In this document: positions 1-4,384 of the stretch, piece after piece | Position numbering within the stretch: the first letter of the stretch is position 1 | Layout of the letters: every line of letters starts with the position of its first letter | Origin: an uncultured Armatimonadota bacterium | Lineage (GTDB): Bacteria > Armatimonadota > UBA5829 > DTJY01 | DNA length: 5,560 nt | Direction: 5' to 3' | Assembly (NCBI GenBank): GCA_937875395.1 | Contig: CALNCU010000125.1 | Location: 1 to 5,560 of the forward strand | Notes under the pieces: model-generated | Database searches by the model: none | What the model saw: only the letters and a program-made list of their open reading frames with translations | What the model was told of the DNA's origin: nothing | Program-made: the position numbers and the translations under genes

Positions 1-956
1 ACGAGTTGCCGGAGACGGCCGTATTTGAGTTCATCAAGCAGTACTACCGCGATGCCGTCCACATACCAAAAGAGATACTGGTCTCCCATGAACCGTCGGA
101 AAAGGGGATACTTGAAGATTGGCTTATAGAGAGATGCGGTTTCAGGGTAAGTATAACCATGCCCAAACGGGGGTTCAAGCGCAGCCTGGTTGCAATGGCT
201 CGGGAGAACGCCAAAGAGACGGTGGAAAGAGAGAGCTTGCGCAGGGCAGAGAACGCGCAAGAAGCCGCCGCAGACCTGGAAGAGCTTAAAAAGGTGCTGG
301 GCATGCCGGATTTGCCCATGCGCATAGAGACCTACGATATCTCCAACACGCAGGGCCGGGAATCTGTGGGGTCTATGGTAGTCTTTCAGAAGGGGGTTCC
401 CGCCAGAGGCGAGTACCGCCGTTTTAAGATAAAGACCGTGGAAGGCGCAGATGATTTTGCATCTATGAAAGAGGTAATAAAAAGGCGCCTTGCCGCCGCT
501 GCATCCGGCGATAAAAAGTTCACCCGCCTGCCGGACCTTATGGTGATAGACGGCGGAAAGGGCCAGCTTAACGCGGCGCTTCTTGCAATCAGCCAGTCCG
601 GAATGCAGGTGAACGTAGTCTCCCTTGCAAAGAAGTTTGAGGAGATATACACGCCGGGGAACAGCCGCCCAATGCTTCTTCCCAGAGATTCCAGGGCGCT
701 CAGGCTTTTACAGCGGACAAGGGACGAAGCCCATCGCTTTGCCGTTACCTACCATAGAAACCTAAGAGATAAATCCGTCCGGAAATCTGTGTTAGACGGC
801 ATAGCCGGGGTGGGGGATACCAGAAGAAAGGCTCTTGTGCGCAGGTTCGGCTCTGTGGCAGGGGTGAAAACCGCATCACTTGACGAGCTTGCCGCTGTTC
901 CGGGCATGACCAAATCCGTAGCCCAGGCGGTGTACTATAGGTTCCACGCAGAATAG
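1..956 (+). CDS. uvrC: UvrABC excinuclease subunit C, C-terminal half (5' end outside window)
   Basis: UvrC makes the two incisions on either side of a DNA lesion in nucleotide excision repair, acting with UvrA and UvrB in the cytoplasm. The reading frame is open from base 3 and enters from upstream, so the TTG at base 6 is not a real start. Numbering the residue encoded at base 6 as 1, the RNase H-like nuclease domain shows the family motifs YDISNTQG (Asp111), MVIDGGKGQL (Asp182) and RDEAHRFAVTYHR (His243), matching the conserved Asp/Asp/His catalytic set. Two helix-hairpin-helix motifs follow, at about 266-281 (IAGVGDTRRKALVRRFG) and 295-310 (LAAVPGMTKSVAQAVY), for DNA binding near the 5' incision. 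UvrC is usually about 600 residues, so roughly half is visible; the GIY-YIG nuclease and the UVR (UvrB-binding) motif must lie upstream. The epimerase gene follows 20 bases after the stop, suggesting one transcript. Nothing looks degenerate. Confidence 0.97.
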   Translation, partial: ELPETAVFEFIKQYYRDAVHIPKEILVSHEPSEKGILEDWLIERCGFRVSITMPKRGFKRSLVAMARENAKETVERESLRRAENAQEAAADLEELKKVLGMPDLPMRIETYDISNTQGRESVGSMVVFQKGVPARGEYRRFKIKTVEGADDFASMKEVIKRRLAAAASGDKKFTRLPDLMVIDGGKGQLNAALLAISQSGMQVNVVSLAKKFEEIYTPGNSRPMLLPRDSRALRLLQRTRDEAHRFAVTYHRNLRDKSVRKSVLDGIAGVGDTRRKALVRRFGSVAGVKTASLDELAAVPGMTKSVAQAVYYRFHAE

Positions 957-963
957 TTTACGC

Positions 964-970
964 AGGAGGA
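964..970 (+). promoter_or_regulatory. Ribosome binding site of the epimerase gene
   Basis: AGGAGGA lies six bases before the GTG at 977 and in the 20-base gap after uvrC. It decides that GTG, not an ATG, is the start of the epimerase gene. The Rossmann strand KVFVTGG begins at residue 6, as expected for the family. Confidence 0.85.
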
Positions 971-976
971 TATAAA

Positions 977-2023
977 GTGCCAGAGATTAGCAAGGTGTTT
1001 GTTACCGGCGGCAGCGGATTTCTTGGGATAAACCTTATCCGGCATCTCTTAAACCGGGGATGCAGCGTTGTCTCTTATGATATAGCCCCGTTCGATTACC
1101 CAGAGGCAGATAAGGTTGCCGGCATAGTTGGCGATGTGCGGAATGCAGAAGCTGTTTTGAAGGCTATGGAGGGCTGCACGGCGGCGGTTCACTGCGCTGC
1201 GGCGCTCCCTCTTTACAGCAGGGATGATATATACTCCACCGATGTTGACGGCGTGCAAAACGTCCTTGCATCGGCAGAGGCGCTTGGGGTAGAGCGGGTG
1301 GTGCATATCTCCTCCACCGCCGTGTACGGAGTCCCGGATCACCATCCCATATATGAGACGGACGGGCTTGTGGGCGTGGGGGATTACGGCCAGGCAAAGA
1401 TAGAGGCAGAAGAGGTCTGCGCCAAATTTAGACATGGAGGATTATGCGTGCCGGTGCTTCGCCCAAAATCCTTCATCGGCCCGGAAAGGCTTGGGGTGTT
1501 CGCCCTGCTCTACGATTGGGCCAAGGACGGCAGAGGGTTTCCGCTTCTAGGCAACGGGAAGAACCGGTATCAACTCCTTGATGTGGAAGATTTATGCGAT
1601 GCCGTATGGATATGCCTCACCCAGCCGTGCAGCCAGGTGAACGATGTGTTCAACATTGGTGCGGCGGAGTTTGGGACTATGAAGGAAGATTTTCAGTCGG
1701 TGCTGGATTATGCCGGGTTCGGCAAGAAGATTAAGTGCTTCCCTGCAGGCCCGCTGGTATGCGTGCTTAAGGTTTTAGAGAAGTTGAAACTCTCTCCGCT
1801 CTACAAGTGGGTGTATGATACTGCGTCTACGGATTCCTTTGTCTCCATTGAAAAGGCCCGAAAGGTGCTGGGGTTCGCCCCCAGGTATTCCAACAAGGAC
1901 GCCCTGATTAGAAACTTCCGGTGGTATCTGGATAACCTGGATAGCTTTGAGCACACCAGCGGGGTATCTCACCGCGTTCCCTGGAACCAGGGCATCCTTA
2001 AACTGGCAAAACGCTTCTTCTAG
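977..2023 (+). CDS. NAD-dependent epimerase/dehydratase (extended SDR family)
   Basis: This 348-residue protein is an extended short-chain dehydrogenase/reductase, the family of nucleotide-sugar epimerases and dehydratases and of 3-beta-HSD-like enzymes. Visible features are the N-terminal Rossmann motif TGGSGFLG (10-17), an acidic residue after beta strand 2 (Asp35) that favours NAD(H) over NADP(H), and GDV (52-54). The active site shows SST (112-114) and YGQAK (Tyr137, Lys141), the SDR catalytic set. RPKSFIGPERLG and QLLDVEDLCDAV match the substrate-domain region of the family. The length is normal. The tail (about 325-348, ending in SHRVPWNQGILKLAKRFF) is basic and amphipathic and extends beyond the usual fold; it may touch a membrane, which is inference. 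No signal peptide is seen. It starts with GTG behind a strong ribosome binding site, 20 bases after uvrC, with which it is probably co-transcribed. The substrate cannot be told from sequence; a sugar nucleotide or an isoprenoid/sterol-like compound are both possible. Confidence 0.9.
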   Translation: MPEISKVFVTGGSGFLGINLIRHLLNRGCSVVSYDIAPFDYPEADKVAGIVGDVRNAEAVLKAMEGCTAAVHCAAALPLYSRDDIYSTDVDGVQNVLASAEALGVERVVHISSTAVYGVPDHHPIYETDGLVGVGDYGQAKIEAEEVCAKFRHGGLCVPVLRPKSFIGPERLGVFALLYDWAKDGRGFPLLGNGKNRYQLLDVEDLCDAVWICLTQPCSQVNDVFNIGAAEFGTMKEDFQSVLDYAGFGKKIKCFPAGPLVCVLKVLEKLKLSPLYKWVYDTASTDSFVSIEKARKVLGFAPRYSNKDALIRNFRWYLDNLDSFEHTSGVSHRVPWNQGILKLAKRFF

Positions 2024-2057
2024 GAGCCTCCCCCAGAGAGCCAGCCATCCGGTGAGA

Positions 2058-2148
2058 GGCTACTTCACCAAAAGTTATGATTTTAGCCATGCTTCGGCAG
2101 CGGCGTGCCAAGGCACTCTGCGACCGAACAACCATAATTTGGTGAGCC
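2058..2148 (-). repeat. Palindromic repeat, copy A (inverted relative to B and C)
   Basis: The core at 2091-2129 is the reverse complement of copies B and C: read on the - strand it has arm TTCGGTCGCAGA, centre GTGCCTTGGCAC and arm GCCGCTGCCGA. The centre is a perfect palindrome. Outside the core, CACCAAAAGTTATG (2066-2079) pairs with CATAATTTGGTG (2133-2144) apart from a two-base bulge, and GGCT (2058-2061) pairs with AGCC (2145-2148). The whole 91-base unit can therefore fold into one long hairpin. Its outer ends resemble those of copy C (CACCAAATTATG against CATCAAATTAAT). It lies 34 bases after the epimerase stop. No transposase is present nearby. REP- or MITE-like is the best class, by inference. 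Confidence 0.75.
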
Positions 2149-2294
2149 GCTAGACTAATCCAGGGAGTCTGGGACATCAACCCCCGGGGCGGATGCTTCG
2201 GTCGCAGAGCCGAAGGCGCCGCTGCCGATGCCGGACACGGGCGGATACCTAGGCCCTGCGGAATGCTAATATCCCCAAGGAGCCTCATCTTTTT

Positions 2295-2319
2295 CTGCTT
2301 TAGGGAATTCCTAAAGCAG
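2295..2319. repeat. Perfect 10-bp hairpin inside the extra part of copy B
   Basis: CTGCTTTAGG (2295-2304) and CCTAAAGCAG (2310-2319) are exact reverse complements around the loop GAATT. GCTC just after the stem can also pair with GAGC at 2280-2283 if 11 bases bulge out. No T run follows directly on either strand (the T run TTTTT at 2290-2294 precedes it), so it is not a standard intrinsic terminator. It could stabilise an RNA end or be a remnant of an insertion. Confidence 0.7.
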
Positions 2320-2326
2320 GCTCAGG

Positions 2327-2355
2327 TTGACACCAGTTTTCCTTTTTTGATAGAG
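2327..2355 (+). promoter_or_regulatory. Possible sigma-70 type promoter for lpdA
   Basis: TTGACA at 2327-2332 is a perfect -35 box. Eighteen bases later TAGAGT (2351-2356) matches four of six bases of TATAAT; with a 17-base gap ATAGAG (2350-2355) is weaker. The -10 region falls on the right end of repeat copy B. If used, it would give lpdA a leader of about 155 bases containing the palindrome at 2400-2415. A TATAAA at 2446-2451 is an alternative -10 but has no good -35. Confidence 0.3.
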
Positions 2356-2399
2356 TTAGTATATGTTAGTTCTGCAAGTTACCATCCGGTCTTAAGAGA

Positions 2400-2415
2400 G
2401 TGTAATCTTTTACAC
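2400..2415. promoter_or_regulatory. Operator-like palindrome upstream of lpdA
   Basis: GTGTAA (2400-2405) and TTACAC (2410-2415) are exact inverted repeats around TCTT, a 16-bp site typical in size for a dimeric regulator. It lies about 100 bases before the lpdA start and downstream of the TTGACA box. It does not match the Rex consensus well, and no regulator can be assigned. Confidence 0.35.
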
Positions 2416-2501
2416 CTGCCACGGTAGCGCTTCTTGTTTTCAGGGTATAAAATCATCTTAGAACTTCAAATATATAGAAACGGTTTGTAAAAAACACAGG
2501 T

Positions 2502-2509
2502 AAGGGGAG
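2502..2509 (+). promoter_or_regulatory. Ribosome binding site of lpdA
   Basis: AAGGGGAG lies five bases before the ATG at 2515 and supports that start. The FAD-binding strand (DVIVIGGGPGG) begins at residue 10, as usual for this family. Confidence 0.75.
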
Positions 2510-2514
2510 ATATC

Positions 2515-3930
2515 ATGAATCAAACAGGTTCCGCAGCAGCGGATGTAATAGTAATAGGCGGCGGCCCCGGCGGCTATGTGGCGGCCATAAGAGCGGCCCA
2601 GCTGGGCGGCAAAGTGGTTCTTGTAGAGAAGGATTCGCTTGGCGGAGTCTGTTTGAACAGGGGTTGCATACCCACAAAGGCCATGCTCTCCGCTGCAGAT
2701 GTTTACAATACAATTGCAAACAGAAGTGAGGAGTACGGCGTCACAGTCTCCGGCATCTCCCTGGACTATACAAAGGTGATTGCTCGGCGGCAGAAGGTGG
2801 TTAAAACCCTTGTTGCCGGCGTGGGCTACCTGATGAAGAAGAACAACATTCAGGTAAAGAACGGCACCGGGCGGCTGGTTTCTAATACTACAGTAGAAGT
2901 TACCGGGGCGGATGGGTCAAAAGAGACGGTCTCTGCAAAGAACATTATAATAGCATCCGGCTCCGAGCCTGTGAAAGTACCCATTCCCGGGCTTGAGGGA
3001 GAGAATGTTTGGGATAGCGACGGCGCCCTTGCCGCAAATTCTGTGCCGGAGAGCATTCTTATAATAGGCGCCGGTGCAATAGGGCTTGAGTGGGCATATA
3101 TCTTCAAGAAATTCGGTTCGGACGTCACGGTGGTGGAGCTTATGGAGCACATACTGCCACAGAACGATTCCGAGATTGCCGATGAGCTTGCAAGGTCTCT
3201 TAAAAAAGCCGGCATCAAGATAATGACCGGCCGCAAGGTGACGGGCGTAGAATCAAAGGGCGGCATGATGGTCTCCACCATTACGGATGCCGCCGGTGCA
3301 GGCGCACAGCAGATAGAGAGCCGGAAGATTCTGGTAGCGGTGGGCCGCCGCCCGGTCTCCGGCGGGATGGGCCTTGAGGAGCTTGGGGTGAAAACGGAGC
3401 GCGGCCGCATCCTGGTAAATGATAGAATGGAGACCAGTGTCCCCGGTATCTATGCCATAGGTGATGTAACAGGCGGCATGCTCCTTGCACACAAGGCAAG
3501 CGAAGAGGGCGTAGCGGCATCAGAGAACGTTATGGGCAAAAAGACCCGCATGAATTACAACGTACTTCCGGCAGCGGTCTACACTACACCGGAAGTCGCC
3601 GCCGTGGGCATGAGCGAGCAGGCTGTAAAAGAGAAGGGGATAGACTATAAGGTAGGCCGGTTCCAGTTCCGCCCCAACGGCAAGGCCATGGCTCTTGGAG
3701 AGAATGAGGGCATGGTCAAGATTATCTCAGACGCAAAATACGGCGAAGTCCTTGGCTGCCACATGGTTGGCCCGCATGTGACGGATATGATTCATGAGAT
3801 TGTAATTGCCATGGCGGCGGAGGCTACCGTAGAGACCATAGGTAGAGCCATCCACGCGCACCCCACGCTCTCAGAGGTGGTGAAAGAGGCCGCCCTAGAT
3901 GTATACGGAGAGGCCATACACAAAGCATAG
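2515..3930 (+). CDS. lpdA: Dihydrolipoyl dehydrogenase (E3)
   Basis: This 471-residue flavoprotein reoxidises dihydrolipoyl groups with NAD+. It is the E3 part of pyruvate, 2-oxoglutarate and branched-chain 2-oxoacid dehydrogenase complexes and the L protein of the glycine cleavage system. The FAD-binding motif is GGGPGG (15-20), and the redox disulfide is GGVCLNRGCIPTK with Cys46 and Cys51. The NAD-binding motif is IIGAGAIGLEWA (183-194), with Glu208 after strand 2 indicating NAD rather than NADP. The second FAD motif is YAIGDV (313-318), and the C-terminal dimer-interface catalytic pair is HAHPTLSE (His449, Glu454). The length is typical for E3 and no N-terminal lipoyl domain is fused. No E1, E2 or glycine cleavage gene is within view on either side, and both flanks are long spacers, so it seems to be a single-gene unit that may serve several complexes. 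The CxxxxC spacing and the HPT-E motif separate it from glutathione and mercuric reductases. All key residues are intact. Confidence 0.96.
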   Translation: MNQTGSAAADVIVIGGGPGGYVAAIRAAQLGGKVVLVEKDSLGGVCLNRGCIPTKAMLSAADVYNTIANRSEEYGVTVSGISLDYTKVIARRQKVVKTLVAGVGYLMKKNNIQVKNGTGRLVSNTTVEVTGADGSKETVSAKNIIIASGSEPVKVPIPGLEGENVWDSDGALAANSVPESILIIGAGAIGLEWAYIFKKFGSDVTVVELMEHILPQNDSEIADELARSLKKAGIKIMTGRKVTGVESKGGMMVSTITDAAGAGAQQIESRKILVAVGRRPVSGGMGLEELGVKTERGRILVNDRMETSVPGIYAIGDVTGGMLLAHKASEEGVAASENVMGKKTRMNYNVLPAAVYTTPEVAAVGMSEQAVKEKGIDYKVGRFQFRPNGKAMALGENEGMVKIISDAKYGEVLGCHMVGPHVTDMIHEIVIAMAAEATVETIGRAIHAHPTLSEVVKEAALDVYGEAIHKA

Positions 3931-3985
3931 CACCCACGGCGTGCTGCTTACACATATCCTCAAAATAGTTTGTTCCTCCTAATCC

Positions 3986-4028
3986 GCAGGTGATAGATCA
4001 AGCGATACATTTTTTGCCTATCACCTGC
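3986..4028. repeat. Perfect 11-bp inverted repeat with 21-base loop after lpdA
   Basis: GCAGGTGATAG (3986-3996) and CTATCACCTGC (4018-4028) are exact reverse complements; the loop at 3997-4017 includes a run of six T. It starts 56 bases after the lpdA stop and could form the 3' end hairpin of that transcript. No T run follows the stem, so it is not a textbook intrinsic terminator; RNA stabilisation, factor-assisted termination or a protein-binding site are alternatives. Confidence 0.75.
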
Positions 4029-4142
4029 CCTGCCTGGATTTATTGCTGATTATTAATTGATAATACTAATATTCGCAATTGCAGACCATGCAGCAATCCG
4101 CAGAAGGTTATTAAGCAGAATAAACAGATAGACTATTACCCC

Positions 4143-4235
4143 ATCAAATTAATCCCCCGGTGCGATACTTCGGTCGCAGAGTGCAAAGCACGCCGCTGCC
4201 GAAGCCTTATTAACCACTAAAACTTTTTGATAGAG
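4143..4235 (+). repeat. Palindromic repeat, copy C
   Basis: The core at 4168-4204 is CTTCGG, TCGCAGA, the inner stem GTGC-AAA-GCAC, GCCGCTG and CCGAAG. The outer six-base arms pair perfectly, and the seven-base segments between outer and inner stems pair only in part. Further out, ATCAAA (4143-4148) pairs with TTTGAT (4226-4231) and TTAAT (4149-4153) with ATTAA (4209-4213), so nearly the entire element folds back on itself. The left flank ATCAA...CCCCCGG and the right end CTTTTTGATAGAG are shared with copy B. It ends about 150 bases before the gntR-type gene. Its compact form is the best guide to the limits of the family. Confidence 0.7.
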
Positions 4236-4239
4236 CGCC

Positions 4240-4255
4240 ATGTACAATTGCATAT
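4240..4255. promoter_or_regulatory. Possible operator upstream of the regulator gene
   Basis: ATGTACAATTGCATAT is an imperfect palindrome with six of eight base pairs around the centre. GntR/LacI chimeras often control their own gene through such sites, so self-regulation is plausible. The match is weak and there is no second copy in the window to support it. Confidence 0.2.
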
Positions 4256-4337
4256 GTTTTGATCTCCTAAAATATTTATAAAAATGTTTGTATTTGCAGC
4301 CCAATTTAGAAGGAGTTTTAGAATTTATGCAGAATAA

Positions 4338-4343
4338 TATAAT
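4338..4343 (+). promoter_or_regulatory. Possible -10 box of the regulator gene
   Basis: TATAAT is a perfect -10 hexamer 41 bases before the ATG at 4385, which would give a leader of about 35 bases. No good -35 box is found at 16-18 bases upstream (GTTTTA at best), and the area is AT-rich enough for chance matches. Confidence 0.35.
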
Positions 4344-4371
4344 ATGCAAGAGCCGAAAGCTATGTAGAAAC

Positions 4372-4375
4372 AGGA
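4372..4375 (+). promoter_or_regulatory. Ribosome binding site of the regulator gene
   Basis: AGGA lies nine bases before the ATG at 4385, within AGGAAAAAG. An in-frame stop (TAA at 4340-4342) upstream, with no ATG, GTG or TTG between it and 4385, rules out a longer protein. Confidence 0.6.
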
Positions 4376-4384
4376 AAAAGATTA

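Larger units (their letters stand above)
2176..2355 (+). repeat. Palindromic repeat, copy B, with about 100 extra bases
   Basis: The core at 2195-2231 is arm TTCGGTCGCAGA, centre GCCGAAGGC and arm GCCGCTGCCGA, ending in TGC. Left of it, ATCAACCCCCGG matches ATCAAATTAATCCCCCGG of copy C with a six-base gap. Far to the right, CCAGTTTTCCTTTTTTGATAGAG spans 2333-2355 and matches the right end of copy C at 4214-4235. In C the core and this end are about 10 bases apart; in B about 100 bases (2232-2332) separate them, including the hairpin at 2295-2319. B may be a longer ancestral form, or may have received an insertion. The core assignment is firm; the outer limits are tentative. Confidence 0.65.
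2024..2514. other. 491-base non-coding spacer rich in palindromes
   Basis: No credible gene lies here. The spacer holds a weak stem (AGCCTC at 2025-2030 with GAGGCT at 2056-2061), repeat copy A, repeat copy B, a 10-bp hairpin at 2295-2319, a TTGACA promoter-like box at 2327, a 16-bp palindrome at 2400-2415 and the lpdA ribosome binding site. No classical stem followed by a T run terminates the uvrC-epimerase unit. The repeat hairpins may slow or end transcription, but that is not shown. Confidence 0.8.
3931..4384. other. 454-base non-coding spacer before the regulator gene
   Basis: No credible standard-size gene lies here. The spacer contains the 11-bp inverted repeat at 3986-4028, an AT-rich near-palindrome at 4049-4064 (ATTATTAATTGATAAT, seven of eight pairs), GCAATTGC at 4075-4082, repeat copy C, a possible operator at 4240-4255 and promoter-like sequence before gntR. 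A very small reading frame at 4327-4449 runs into the regulator gene. From about 4205 on the sequence is clearly AT-richer than the genes. Confidence 0.75.

Noticed and set aside
1049..1435. A 128-codon - strand frame opposite the epimerase, and similar long antisense frames opposite lpdA and the regulator
   Set aside because: They lie wholly inside strongly supported genes on the other strand and resemble no known protein; they follow from the codon bias of the real genes.
2025..2061. Intrinsic terminator for the uvrC-epimerase transcript
   Set aside because: Only a six-base stem with a 25-base loop and no following T run; it also shares bases with the outer arm of repeat A.
1947..2153. A 68-codon + strand reading frame across the end of the epimerase gene and repeat A
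   Set aside because: It overlaps the well-supported epimerase end in another frame, has no ribosome binding site, and its second half is translated repeat palindrome.
1998..2288. A 96-codon - strand reading frame across repeats A and B
   Set aside because: The frame follows the repeat hairpins, has no recognisable domain or ribosome binding site, and is low in protein-like composition.
2176..2360. Copies B and C as a riboswitch, since both lie upstream of + strand genes
   Set aside because: The arms match no riboswitch core I know, copy A lies in the opposite orientation after a gene, and the downstream genes are unrelated. A mobile repeat explains all three copies better.
2400..2415. Rex redox-repressor site before lpdA
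   Set aside because: The spacing is similar, but the arms are GTGTAA instead of the TTGTGAA type, with several mismatches in both halves.
2091..4204. CRISPR array formed by the repeated cores
   Set aside because: Only three units, in mixed orientation, separated by irregular distances and by a complete gene.
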